Positions 22,041-33,289 are shown, counted from the stretch's first letter. The stretch: DNA of 64,000 nt from Vandiemenella viatica (GCA_031002005.1 JARYHS010009186.1:253919199-253983198); one strand, 5' to 3'. Translations and numbers: made by a program. Notes: generated by a model from the letters alone, not told the origin.

Positions 22041-22965
22041 GGGAAACCTAAATCAGATAACTTCATCAAAGATTAACACTATTTATATTTATTTTGATAT
22101 TTACTTTGCGGTTAATTTACAACGATTTTAAAACACTACAGTTAGAACCCTAAACAAAATCTCTGCTTAGTATCGATAATAATACTTGATCGCCTGTTTT
22201 TTTATGGTTGAGTGTTACTTGAAATAAGAATAGATTTCGTTACACCATTAATTTAAAAAAACTAAATAAATTAAAAAAATTAAATATTTGCCAATCAGAC
22301 CTTCAGTTTCGTATATGGTTTCTGGAGGCGAAGAATGCTGTTCTATGCTCCACGGGTTAGGATAATATTGTATATTAATTTCCTCTCCGTACTAAACTCT
22401 CTAATTTTCATTTTATGAAGATTTGATTAGTTAATTTCTTAATTTTTTCTGTATTAAATTTAATAAAAACATTCAGAAAAACGAGTTGACGATTGGTGGA
22501 ACACCGAAAATCAGAAAATAACTTAAAGAAACTAATTTTTTTTTTTCATGACAACATTGTTTCCGCACACCTGTGACATTGCGGGAGAAACTGCGTGCAG
22601 ATGCTAATTTTCATAAATATTAATCCGCGGGAGGAACAAAAGCCGGAAATAATAGGAGCACACCGAGCAGTATACTGTCTCCAAACGGCGGCTAATTGTT
22701 TTCCTTAGTGTTCACGCCTTTACACGTGAAGAAATGTCGATCCGTATCACAAAGGTTTTGTATACTTACTTAACACTTGAAGGTGGAAACTTCGGCGTTC
22801 AACCAGTGTGAATTTTATTACGACTGCAGTGACCTGTTTTTCCAGGTAACATTCGAATATTTCGCCGGTGTAATGGCTGTTTACCATTACGTAACCGACT
22901 GTTAGTCACCCGACACTAAGCTGCAACCGACTTAACTCCAAATTGTCATTGGCCCCTCATAACCA
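22041..22965. other. Non-coding stretch
   Basis: AT-rich sequence with poly-A/T runs. The part 22560-22760 is more GC-rich but has no open frame of note. Confidence 0.35.
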
Positions 22966-23665
22966 CAGCTGGTGACGATTATTAGTGGGGTGATTAGTCG
23001 ATTAGCCAGGAATGGCAAGCGGTAGGCACTGTAGCCTCTTAACACTTACTTGTATGGAGTACTGCACACCCTCGAACGTCCTCTCTTCGGCTTTCTTCAG
23101 GGTTGGCTCTAACTCCCCTGAAAGACAACTTGTACACGAATGGAGAAAGTCCGTAAATACTTTAAACCCTTTTATTACTTTCCGTTAGTCCGAGTCTACA
23201 CACGCTATGTTATCCCATGGAGCACTAATCCAGGCGCTGGTAACAGTACTTAGAGCGATTATGCGTTACTAGAACATTCGATCGAACAGATGGAAACACG
23301 ATCGGAACCGAGATCGGACCCGGTTGGACACAGCTGGCTCTTCCTAAACGGACATGGTGGCGGCGTCGATCAGTATAACACTTCCGAGCCCCGAGGCCCT
23401 CTGAAACCTCGGTTATATAGTACAGCAGTGTACTGACTTAGCAGACCTTGATCAAAGTTCGTTGTCCATTCTAGAAAACTCTCGTAGCTCGAGAGCCACT
23501 CAGCATATATCGGACGTCAGCTTCGAATGTTCCCGAAGCTGCCTGAATGTAAGCGTTCACCCGATACCGCTCGCTCAGTGCTGAATCTGCCTTTGTCAGC
23601 GTCTGTCTCGACCACTACCGGTCTCGCGGTTTACACAGCTGTCGCCTTCACTCAACCTGTATTTC
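22966..23665. other. GC-richer stretch, possibly an LTR fragment
   Basis: About 700 bases with base composition unlike the neighbours, a TATA-like GGTTATATAGTACAG at 23411 and no open frame. It could be part of a solo LTR, but I could not find matching TG...CA ends or a duplicated copy. Confidence 0.25.
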
Positions 23666-23814
23666 CACAATTTATTACTTTATTCATTTTAATTGTTATT
23701 CATTAAATTTGTCCATTACACCGGTTTCAGCGAAATGTTTCTGTTTGTTACAAGAACAACAAAAATCATGCAAATAAGTTGCTGTTGTTGCGTATTGCGA
23801 AATACAAATGAAAC

Positions 23815-23865
23815 ACTTCATTTTATAGGACGAATCCAGAACAACTGTAGTGGGGACAGAAATGA
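23815..23865 (+). mobile_element. CR1-like LINE sliver
   Basis: The plus frame reads TLHFIGRIQNNC, matching RLRFIGRILKNC of the 21395 copy. The surrounding sequence does not extend the match. Confidence 0.4.
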
Positions 23866-24291
23866 GAGAGACCCCAATGGCGCTCTTTCGAAAAACCCAC
23901 GAGCAGTAACTAACGATGATTCCGTCGGAAGTTCATGAGTCATTACTCACGTTGCTCCGCTTCTTTCTTTTATATTATTTTATGTATTTTACATCCAGGT
24001 AATTTTCTCTTTATCTTGTTTTATCACAAAAATGTCTATGTTACTAATATGGATAGAAAGTATCCTGTTTGTTAATCGGTTACATAGGCTATCGCTATAT
24101 GTACCGTAGTGATAATCCATTCATTAAATATTGCGTGTTGCGCGGAGAGAGATTAAAAAATTTAAAGTATATAACTAATGGGGATAAATAAAAATGATTC
24201 TGTATTGTAACCAGTGACGAAAGCTTCGTTAAGGTCTGTCCATTAATTTGTGTGTGGTGCACGAACGTACAGACAGACAGACAAATAGCGC

Positions 24292-24513
24292 GGTTAATGC
24301 TCTGGCCTCTCATTCGGGATGATGCCGGTTCGAATACTCTTCCGGGCATCCAGAGTTGGGTTTTCCATGGTTTCCCCAAATCACTTGGGATGCTTCACCT
24401 GGGATGCTTCCTTCAAAAGACCATGGCCGAATTCATTCCCGTTCCAGTTCCCTAGTCCCACCTTGCCTTTAATGACCTTGACGTTGACGAGGCGTAAAGC
24501 CATAAGTAAAAAA
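24292..24513 (+). repeat. SINE-B, full length with perfect target duplication
   Basis: AAATAGCGC at 24283-24291 is repeated exactly at 24514-24522. Between them lie the tRNA-like head (TAATGCTCTGGCCTCTCATTCGGG, B box GGTTCGAATAC), the body (GGGTTTTCCATGGTTTCCCC, AGACCATGGCCGAATTC) and the 3' end GACGAGGCGTAAAGCCATAAGT with A residues. The CTTGGGATGCTTCACCTGGGATGCTTCC part contains a short internal duplication. This is a complete reference copy for the family. Confidence 0.92.
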
Positions 24514-24522
24514 AAATAGCGC

Positions 24523-25070
24523 CTGTAGGTCTCTCTGTAAGAGCAATTGTGCAACAAGCTTTCGTTTCTCTCGCAGGCACTCTGTGTATAATTTGTTTAT
24601 AAATTTTATGTACGGACACTTCTCGTTAAATATGTAAATAGTATTTAGTTCATACCTGTTAGAGGAATACTTGCAAAAAAATTGTTAAACGCAGTAGAAG
24701 ATTAAATATTCGTTTATTTACCGCATTCCAGATTTGTACGATTTACAGGGATCTTGTCGAAGACATGTATCCATGAATATCTGATCCTTTATTGAACAAA
24801 TAACGACGACTTATAATCCTTGTGAAATCTTTCTCCCTTACTTCTAATTAGTGTTGCTAAATGAAAAAAAAATAATTTCTTCAGCTTTGTGGAAAAAAAA
24901 CCTATCACCCTTATTTTTTTCCCAAATTTTTTTTTTTTTCAGAGAACAATATATTTGATAAATTATAGTTATATTTACGGAACTTATAGTTTACATGTGT
25001 GTTTTAAATCTTACTGAATCATATAATGTCTTACATAATGATTCATAAATGTATCTACATAGGTAACATA
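24523..25070. other. Non-coding stretch
   Basis: AT-rich sequence with A and T runs; no feature is supported. Confidence 0.4.
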
Positions 25071-25073
25071 ATT

Positions 25074-25346
25074 TTATTCATCCTCTATGTCAGTACCACA
25101 TTCACTAGTATCAGCACTACCAACACTAGTTCGGTATGTGTCGGAATTTTCTGTTTCTTCTTCTGTCTCCTCTAGATCCATAACTTCAGAAATAGTTACA
25201 CTTTCTTTTACTGGTTGTTCTTGTATTGTACGCAAAAGCTTTGAGATTGCAATTTTAAATTTGAGCAAAGTACACACTGTACATAAAGACTGTGCCGATA
25301 GTTCTGTATTACGGTCTTTTAAGTTTGAATTTAAATCTATTATCAC
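25074..25346 (-). CDS. Unidentified short acidic open frame
   Basis: A 90-codon minus frame ends in a strongly acidic, Ser/Thr-rich tail (MDLEETEEETENSD, then SECGTDIEDE). An AATAAA signal overlaps the stop codon (GAATAAAATT). The frame begins with GTG rather than ATG. Upstream, GTGATAATAG could be a splice acceptor, so it could be a terminal exon. No domain is recognised. The acidic tail is more protein-like than most chance frames here, but there is no independent support; it could also be the end of a transposon gene. Confidence 0.25.
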   Translation of the reverse strand: MIIDLNSNLKDRNTELSAQSLCTVCTLLKFKIAISKLLRTIQEQPVKESVTISEVMDLEETEEETENSDTYRTSVGSADTSECGTDIEDE

Positions 25347-25349
25347 ACA

Positions 25350-26045
25350 AAATAGGAGCTTTATTTCTTTTCAATCGTTGGTTTCTTCCAACAGTTTCAA
25401 TGAAACAATTCATAATTACTGACAATTTAATGACTCAGTATCACTATACGCTGATAGTTTAACAAGTATACGAATATAAGGAAAGCACAATAAGTAATAA
25501 AAAGAGGCAAAAAAAACCGTAGATAGATTTAAAATTCCCAATTTTTAAAAAAGAGCCGTAGGTCTACAGATAAATTCATAGGGCTGGCAGCACTGGTTCA
25601 AATAGCGAGTATCAACCCAAACAACGGAGAACTGAGATTCCTTCTCGCGCAACCTAGCCTCTTCGGGAAGTCCCCGTTCGAAAAAGAAAATGTTGCCAAT
25701 ACCTTTGTATTTTTTTTCCCTACCGAACCAGAAAAATATAGTAGATTTAAAAATTAAGATAAGTACTTAGCAGTCAGATTAAATGATAAATGTCTTACAA
25801 ATTTGAGATTTAGTAGTTATGAAAAAAAAGTGTCCCAGAAAAAAAAACGTGTTTTTTTCACAGTTTTTTCCATGTTTTTTTATTATTATTATTATTATTT
25901 TGCAACACTACTTCTAATGCTTAAATGGTTTATTTTACAATTTGTTTCAAGCGGAGTATTATTGCTGGCCGTGAAACAGGAATAGAAATTACCAAAGAGG
26001 TACTTACATTGGGCCAAGGAACTATGGGAAGATGTGCGCTAGGTT
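25350..26045. other. Non-coding stretch
   Basis: Includes a (TTA)n microsatellite at 25880-25900. No gene is supported. Confidence 0.4.
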
Positions 26046-26048
26046 TAA

Positions 26049-26445
26049 GGCCGGCATTACACTGTAAAAGATCTTTGTCAAAAAACTTTGGTAAAAGATA
26101 TTTTATAAAATATTTTAGTGTAATGGGGCATATTTTGTAAAGGATTTCTTTCATAAAATGTAAGACGTTGGCATTACATTTTACAAAAGATTTCATCACC
26201 CTCCAAACGTAAACAAAGAAAATGGCGCAAGGGACGTTACCAAAGTTGGTTCTGACTGCCGAATCCACGAAAATCTTTATTTCTGGGAATGTACAGAAGG
26301 AAACGCTGTAAAGTCAGAAACATGTAGACTATAAGATTAGGAATAAAGAGGTGAACACTTACGCAAAGATAATTAATGCTATGATAGAAGGCTGTACTGT
26401 CGAACACGTAACAAAGCAAATTAATGTGTTAAGAAACTAGTATTT
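26049..26445 (+). mobile_element. PIF/Harbinger-like remnant with MADF/Myb-like coding trace
   Basis: After TTTAA the terminus GGCCGGCATTACACTG is followed by an AAAGAT-rich subterminal zone (26060-26200). Downstream the plus strand reads, with one frameshift, FWECTEGNAVKSETCRL and YKIRNKEVNTYAKIINAMI, then EGCTVEHVTKQINVLRN. This is the three-helix layout of the MADF/Myb-like protein carried by Harbinger elements. The right end is not identified. Confidence 0.6.
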
Positions 26446-27084
26446 GACAGGTATCTGAAATAATAACAGACGGAATGCGCAGACCAGTGCGTGTGCTATA
26501 CAGTATTGCAGAATGGTGTAGATCCGTCACCAGCAATCGAGTACAACACATTGCACATACACCGTAAAAATAAACACCCAATAGTATATATGGTGAAATA
26601 ATTCTGATGTAGAAATTTATGAAAATATTGTGGTAAGAATTTATTGGACGTATACTTCAGCATCAACCATAAATTTTATAATTTGGCATGTCCTCACATT
26701 GCAGCTCTTTCAATAAACTTTGATGAACTCCTATCATATCAAGTCTCGTAATCCACGGTCTAACCTAAATATGTTTACTTCTCTTCTTTATCTTCAATAA
26801 AAGACCACGTGACCGATGGGACACACATATAAGACGCAGGGTAGAGGGAATTATATACGGACTCAACTTTAAAAGACACATCATTTCATGGTTGAATTCG
26901 CTGATAATGATGGCACTCGGCCATTAATGTCAAAAATTTTAACTTCAGCTAATCCCACACATAATCCTTATTACTCGCTTCTGAGGTCTGAATACTTCCT
27001 CTGTACAAGTTGAATTGCCACATTAGTTTATTGCATTTGAGATTAAGAAGTGAAAATAGGCAAAATAAACCAGTTTTTTTTTCT
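26446..27084. other. Non-coding stretch
   Basis: Contains a CACGTG E-box (26802) and a TATA-like TTATATACGG (26851); neither is tied to a gene. Confidence 0.3.
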
Positions 27085-27780
27085 GTCTCGATTGGTTTGT
27101 TGCAATCTTCTATCTCTTCCTATCTTGCGTTAACCTTTATTTTTTTTTTTTTTTTTTGTAACTGCTTTACGTCTCTCAACAGCGAGGTCTTTAGAGACGG
27201 GAAAGGATGGGGGCAAGGAATGGGAAGGAATTCGGCCATGGCTTTTTTAAGGCAGCGTCCCGGCATTCACCTGGAGTGATTTGGGAAACCATGGAAAACC
27301 CAAATCTGGATGCCCGGACGGGGATTTGAACCGCCTGCGCCGTCCTCCCAAATGCGAGGTCAGAACGCTAACCGTTACACCACCTACCCTCGGTTTGCGC
27401 TAACCTCTTCACCTCAACATACGCTTTACAATCTAGGTCCTCAATTATCTGCTTCGTGTATTCTAATCTCTGTCTTCCTCTTCAGTTCTTAACTTCGACT
27501 ATTTCGTTCTCTAACAAATTAAGTAATCCCGCATGTCTTAGGATGTATCCCGTCATCATGTCTTTTGTAAGACTCTCTCACAAAGTTCTTTCCTAGGACA
27601 TCATTTCCAGAACACGTTCATTTCTTACTTTATCTGTCCACTTAATTTTCAGCATCCTTCTATACCCCCACATTTCGAATGCTTCATTTTTCCTTATTTC
27701 TGGTACTCGTATGTCCAAGTTTCGTTACTAAAAAGTGATGCGCTTTAGAAATGGAGTTTTAAAACGCTCTTTCTCTGACC
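27085..27780 (-). mobile_element. RTE-type LINE 3' region, split by a SINE
   Basis: The plus-strand text GATTGGTTTGTTGCAATC, CTAACCTCTTCACC, ATCTGCTTCGTGTATTC and AGCATCCTTCTATACCCC, ending at GTCCAAGTTTCGTTAC, is the complement of the C-terminal part and 3' UTR of an RTE LINE common in orthopteroid insects. The LINE is interrupted at 27137 by a SINE-B with a target duplication. No intact frame remains. Confidence 0.75.
27138..27394 (-). repeat. SINE-B inserted into RTE LINE, with target duplication
   Basis: It is flanked by TTGCGTTAACCT (27125-27136) and TTGCGCTAACCT (27395-27406). On the minus strand it shows the head GTTAGCGTTCTGACCTCGCATTTGGG, the B box GGTTCAAATCCCCG, the body and the 3' end GAGACGTAAAGCAGTTAC with a long A tail (poly-T 27139-27157). 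It has the second tail subtype (CTGTTGAGAGACG), as at 50181. Confidence 0.92.
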
Positions 27781-27799
27781 TAGACGTGTTGTGGCTTAA

Positions 27800-28147
27800 G
27801 GGAGCATCCATAAATTACGTGAGGTGTTTTCCGGATTTCCGAACCTCCCCTCCTCTCTGGTGAGATCTGGTCAGATCCTCCTCCTCCCCTTCTCCCCTCT
27901 GGTGAGAACTGGTGCACGAGATTCCCCCCCCAGAAATCGCCCTCTCAACTTTTTGAAACTTTATTTTTGTCTCATCCTTCCAAATGCGGTTACACCCCCA
28001 CTTTTGGAATAATTACCCCCCTAAAATCGACTTTCGCGTGTTTTGTAGACTTTTTTTTTAGCTCTACAGTCCGACAACTTTTTCACGTGTGATTTACGTA
28101 GATTCCCCCCCCCCCAATTTCACGTCACGTAATTTATGGACGCCCCC
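27800..28147 (+). mobile_element. MITE-C, full length, 100 bp upstream of the tup CpG patch
   Basis: TTAA (27796-27799) precedes the left end GGGAGCATCCATAAATTACG. The right end is CGTAATTTATGGACGCCCCC followed by TAAC. The terminal inverted repeats are about 22 bases with few mismatches, and the TTAA target suggests a Kolobok/piggyBac-type mobiliser. C-rich blocks lie inside. No coding frame is present. Confidence 0.85.
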
Positions 28148-28249
28148 TAACATAACACGATAATGCTACAGGGTGAAATACCTACACTTTACATTCAGGA
28201 AATCGTTACTAGAGTTCTAGGTTACTTTAAGAGTAGGCCTACTTGAACT

Positions 28250-28475
28250 GTGATTACCGTCCTAGTGAGACATTTGAAACACGGTGAGCGCTCCTGCCCC
28301 CGTGGAGACGGGGTGGTGTGGTTCTATTCCTGGACGGCCGCGGCAGCCCTGGCATTGTCCTTGGCAGCCCCGGGCAATGCGTCAGGTACATAGACGGATT
28401 GGAATGTCGGCGAGTGCAGGCAACAGCGCTGGACTGAGCACAGTACAGTAGTCTCCAGGACGCGGCGGACACAGC
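28250..28475 (+). promoter_or_regulatory. CpG-rich 5' region of proposed tup exon 1
   Basis: In an AT-rich setting this block is GC-rich with many CpG (GGACGGCCGCGGCAG, GACGCGGCGGACAC). It includes a hairpin CCCCCGTGGAGACGGGG at 28297. No TATA box is visible near it, so a TATA-less, dispersed promoter and 5' UTR of the exon beginning with the ATG at 28476 is the simplest reading. Confidence 0.45.
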
Positions 28476-28527
28476 ATGGCTCCAGAGTACTTCCACTTCA
28501 GGCTGGGCTGCGTCTACTCCGCACCAG
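28476..28527 (+). CDS. tup: Proposed first coding exon of tailup/Islet
   Basis: The ATG at 28476 sits in a good start context (ACAGCATGG) with an in-frame TAG upstream at 28449. The exon reads MAPEYFHFRLGCVYSAP plus one base and ends at a CAG|GTACAC donor. One leftover base is exactly what the LIM1 exon (starting AG|AAG in phase 1) needs; the join gives ...[11 protein letters not shown], directly before the first LIM cysteines. A short N-terminal exon before LIM1 is usual in Islet genes. The link rests on phase, order, strand and CpG context; no transcript was seen. It could instead be a non-tup exon or a chance frame in a CpG island. Confidence 0.6.
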
Positions 28528-29460
28528 GTACACAAACACAATCACCAGCATCGCTCCGCTAACACGACATGCGATACTCCACACAGGCGTGCATATCGTA
28601 GCTTCACTTTACGTCAGTTTACTAGTAATCACATTAGCAGTAAATTATGTTTCAATGTGCTGATTTTTGAGTTTTCGACCTCTTTAGATTTGATTTCAAA
28701 GTTTCTTTTTGATGTAGTATCTTATAGCAAAATATTACTAAGCTCCTCATAACAACAGAGTTTGACGATAACGTCTATATTAAGTAAGGAAATAGTTTAA
28801 TGGCGTTTCATTGCAGTCAGTTGTTTCTATGACGAACGTTAATGAAGCGTAGTGACTTGATTTTCATGTAATGCGCCATTATCCTATATCAGATTTTTGT
28901 TTTATAGCGTCACTGTCAACAAACATTTTAGAGGATCTTCAAGTGCTGACAACTGCAGCATATAACATCTTTGACGGCAACAAGTTCCCAATACCTTTGT
29001 TCGAGGCAGCATCAGAAATTATCAGCAATTTTAGATCTGTGCGGAATGATGTGAAATTTTTTTTTCGAAAACTGAGTCAAGCCTCACGCAAATCTATCTC
29101 TTGTGCATTGTCATCTCTCGTGTTGTATTTTGCCGTGAGATTCTCTGCCACGTGTCTTTCCGTTGCCTTTCTCGTTCGAGGTAGCGGCTGTTTTGTGGTC
29201 CAAGACATCTGCGTACAAATTATGAACCAAGCAGCGCATTAAAACGCGTACAGATATTACGTCACAGGATCCGTCCTCAACTGTTTTCTAGAGAGATCTC
29301 GCACATGTATGGAGTCAGCAATGAGGTCCGTAGTAAAAGCTACTTCTTTGCAGTTCTTTGATTTCATCCGATTATATTGTCTGTCTTGTTTTATTTTCTG
29401 TAACTATCTGTGATTTTTTTTCTATAGTTGTGTGTTCAGTCTTATTGTCAGCTTTTGAGG

Positions 29461-29512
29461 TGTTGTTGCAGCACTAGGGCAAGTCTATATCGTGGTCATT
29501 AGTGCCCTACTT
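29461..29512 (-). mobile_element. R1/I-group LINE 3' hairpin, solo
   Basis: GTTGTTGCAGCACTAGGGC and TGGTCATTAGTGCCCTAC are the complement of the terminal hairpin and CAA tail seen at 14330-14382. Only the extreme 3' end is recognisable. Confidence 0.55.
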
Positions 29513-31576
29513 CACGAGTATCTAACATTACCGCTCAAGTAATTACTTGTTTTTTGTGTAGTTTTATATAATTGTTTCCTTATGCTATTTCCAGTTTTCT
29601 CTGCAATTAGTGATCCAAATAGTGATATTTACGTACTTTTGTTCAAGGCTATTTTTCTGCAGCTTGTTAAATAATTGAATTGCCAATAATCAGCACCAAT
29701 GCAACTGTTCTTAAGTTTTATTGTCGTACATATTTCTTCTCTTTATATCCAGGTATCATAAGCAAAGATTGTTAGTTTTTAATTATCATGTAATATTCGA
29801 ATATCATTTTTTTCTGTTGGAACAAATACGAGTAAACGCTATGTAATACAGAGCCAAACACGAGAATTTTCGTCGGGGCAGGTAGGCCAGTTACCATATT
29901 TGAAATAAGAAATAATTATTTGTTCTGCTTAGGTAGAGTATGGTAACATTACGTAATGACGTGTAGTCACGCGGTATTTCGCTTCAAATTGAAAATGTCC
30001 GTCTCAGGTGATGAAACTGGCAGTTTGGAAGTTAAAAGTGAAAGTAAATATCATTCAAGGACGTTAGGCCTCGCGTCGTTTTTATTATTCCGTAATACTA
30101 TCTATGTTGTCTTTTAACTCTGGAAATTTTCCAAGAATTGATGCCTAAAAGTGTTAAAACAACAATAACAATAATTTTGCTGTCAATACACCTGTGATTA
30201 CAAGTTTCTAGCAAAGTCAGAACCAAGTGTTGATACAAAACAAATTGCATTATAAATACAGTTGATACATTCAAAACAAAGTGCTCAGATCTTCTTCAGG
30301 GCATCTACAGGTTCTGGTGTTTAGCAATTATTTCCATCCTTTTGTAAGGTACCGGGAATGCTTTAATAAATTATGAAGTACATGTTAAATGTGCAGACAT
30401 TGTGGTTGTGGTAATATCATGTTCGGTCAGGTCTTTGGATGCTTAAATCTGGCTAACTGTGAAAGCAGAGGAACAACAAAATTGGTTACTGCTTGTTTTT
30501 ATTTAGAAGTATGAATTACAATAATACTTCCTGTCAATGGAGCACCAAAACATAGACAAAATTGGAAAGAAGGAAAGAATGCAGCATCTGTAACGAAGCT
30601 TAAAGAGAATTGAGATCAATAGCTTTATGATTACGACAATATTCAGGCAAATCGTCAGCTAGTGTTTAGAACAGATAATTTGAGATGGTGGAGTAGGCTA
30701 TTTGGTTTGTGACTGACAACACTGCAGTTTGCACCTGCCCCGTGTTTCGCAATAGTCCGGTTCACACCGTTCCGCCCGGGGCAGGCTAGGAACACTGGGC
30801 CAGTAAAATATACCACCCACCCTCACACCTAACAGCTTCTGAAGAAATTTCTTCTTTCGTAATTTCTTGTCCAATCTTTGATTTTAATGTGTCCTGGTTT
30901 TCTCTCTCAATCACATTTTTATTTCAACTAATATAAATGCCTGTAAAAATGATGGATATCATTTATGGTGGTAGTAGGAATTCGTTCTGGAAAAGATTCT
31001 AAGGAAAAACCAATAATGATCTTGGTTACTGATATTTTTCGTGATATGAACTTTATCGAGGAATTTGTCTATGATGTTTACAAATAACTCCATTTGACTT
31101 CAAATTAAGGAAATTTTTATTCTAGTGATAAGGTATCCAAGTGAAGTATATTAAAAAAAACGAATAACTCTTATTCATTTGATTGACATATTTCGTTACT
31201 ACTCACGTTTCGTGTCAACATTCTCTGAGTTTTCAATGAACTTGCCTGTTTACTATAAAAACAATTCTTATGCTAAGTTGCGACGTGGTTATACTAACTG
31301 ACTGCTACGGGGAATACGGAGTAAACACCGAATGTTCTTCACTTTACATGAATTTCTGCATCTAGTCGTTGTAAATAAACAAAAAGCAACATGTAAACAT
31401 AAATGAGCGACACACTGTACGTTTTTTAATACCTGCCTAGCATTATAATTTTTTTATCTTTGCCAATCGTATTTATGTGCAATTACCTTCACTGCACACA
31501 ATTGCCTTTCAGCTACCATTGCAGTTACACATTCCTTTTAGCAACGTAAGTGCAAATAAAATAGAATTCAGTTATG

Positions 31577-32297
31577 CAGGGTGTCCAGAAAAGAAAGGAT
31601 AATCCTGCAACCGCAGATAGGCCACATCATATCCTACTATATCACAAAATTTGATTTTATTTTATTTTACTTTAGTAAAAGTCTCACCATTTTCGAGATA
31701 TTGATTTTTTAAATATGTGTTTCGAATCATGTCACTTTTTTCAGTTTATTCCATGCCATTTCTACAATTTAAGACGTTTTGAAACCTGCTGTTTTTTTTT
31801 AATTTGTTCAAAGATATTTGAGTCATCTAAAACAATGTTCTTTTTCTTATCTTAAAACGTCAATAAAAAATCTTACAAAAATCTTTAATGGTATAATTAT
31901 TTTATACTTCATTTAAAATGATTGTTTTATGGTAGTTCAATCTGCTAAAGAAACCGTTATACATTTTAAACATGTAGTAAAAAAAATTATAATGTTTTTT
32001 TTAAATTTTTTTAAGGTTTTGTTAGCTTTTTTTAAAAAAAAAAAAAAAAAAAGGAACACGGTTTTATTTGAATCAAACATCCTTGAGTAAATTAATAAAA
32101 AAAGTTTCAAAAAGTCTTACTTTATAGAAATGGTGTGGAATAAGCAAAAAAAAGCAACATGTTTCAAAAAAATTATTTAAAAATCAATACTTCGAAAATG
32201 GCGAGGCTTTAAGTAAAATAAATTTTTGTGATATAGTAGGACATGTGTGTGACCTGTCTGCTGTTGCAGGATTATCCTTTCGTTCCTGGACTCCCTG
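31577..32297. mobile_element. Foldback MITE with arms of about 280 bp
   Basis: The left end CAGGGTGTCCAGAAAAGAAAGG pairs with the right end CTTTCGTTCCTGGACTCCCTG. The complementarity continues inward (TATCCTACTATATCACAAA / TTTGTGATATAGTAGGA, CACCATTTTCGAGATATTGATTTTT / AAAAATCAATACTTCGAAAATGGCG, and further) to about 31865 and 32025. TA follows the right end, with TG at the corresponding left site, which fits a TA target of Tc1/mariner type. No coding capacity. The RNA would fold into a nearly complete hairpin. Confidence 0.88.
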
Positions 32298-32349
32298 TAT
32301 ATTTGAATTTTACACTTCCTTTTAATAGTTTAAGTGCAAATAATGCGAA

Positions 32350-32640
32350 CAGAGTAGCGGCTCAGTGGTTAGGGCTGGAGACGAAAAGGTCCCCGGTTCG
32401 AATCCCTGTTTCAGCAGTGATTTTCATCGACCCTTAATCCCACCTTCACCTCTGATACAGCTTGCTGTGTAATGTGAAGTACACCAGAACGCTTCCATGT
32501 TTCAAATTCCACGTTGAGCTGTATGTCCCCTGTACCCGGTAGGATTACCGGGTTAGGATAGGCTGCTACTACAGGGGCGGACTGCGCAGCCGATAAAAAA
32601 CCTTGTCACCAGGTCATCACGACCACACTTAGTGAGTGCA
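32350..32640 (+). repeat. SINE-A2, copy 2
   Basis: A box TAGCGGCTCAGTGGTTAGGG and B box GGTTCGAATCCC (32396-32407) are followed by the body GCAGTGATTTTCATC, CAGCTTGCTGTGTAATGTG, GTAGGATTACCGGGTTAGG and GACTGCGCAGCC. This copy is less decayed than the one at 3588. Confidence 0.8.
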
Positions 32641-33289
32641 GTTATTTGTTTGAAATTTCCTGGTTACCCAAGGAGTGCATTGGAGGCGGCGAAGACAACG
32701 AACAGTTCGGGTATCACCGGACTTGCCGAAGGTTTCCGAGTCATCTAGTTCACGTCCAGCCTCCAGGTTTCATTAAAGTGGTTAGTTACACTTCCCGTCA
32801 CTCCGGTATGAACTTACGAGAAGCAGACAAAACTAAAGCTCTACTTAAACTGCTATTAAATAAAACCTTATACCAGCAATTTAATTTCTTTTCTCGTCGC
32901 CGTTTGTCTCGACATCTTCCGCTGCTGGAAGTTCGTGCACCGGGTTGTCCCGAAGCACCAGCACGTGTCGCCGCTAGCTGCCTTGTCCGTACTTCCCGGT
33001 GCCTCTGAAGTGTTTACGGCCGTCGAGTCGCTCAGATTTAGTGTGTGACGCTCTCGTCTGTTGATAACTACACTCTACAGGTATTGGAGTTAGAGACCGT
33101 AACTTGTTCGCAGTAACCAGCATCATCAACCACTGGCCTATCCACGGTCCCTGAGCCTCACTGGACAATAACACACCGTAAACATTTCGACTGCGAGAAG
33201 TACTTCACCTTAAAAGGGCTCTGATTGGTGGACATTTGCTTCCTTACTTAATATAATTGCCATGGAAGGCTTGCTCCAGTGGCGATTTC

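Noticed and set aside
22966..23665. Solo LTR
   Set aside because: Composition and a TATA-like box fit, but TG...CA ends, a target duplication and a second copy are all missing. The same applies to 46746-47960.
28254..28541. 95-codon minus-strand open frame opposite tup exon 1
   Set aside because: It is a shadow of the CpG-rich block. There is no domain, and the plus strand has the start, donor and phase evidence.
28871..29242. 123-codon plus-strand frame in tup intron 1
   Set aside because: No domain, no splice or promoter context and no paralogue in the window. Its length is compatible with chance in this intron.
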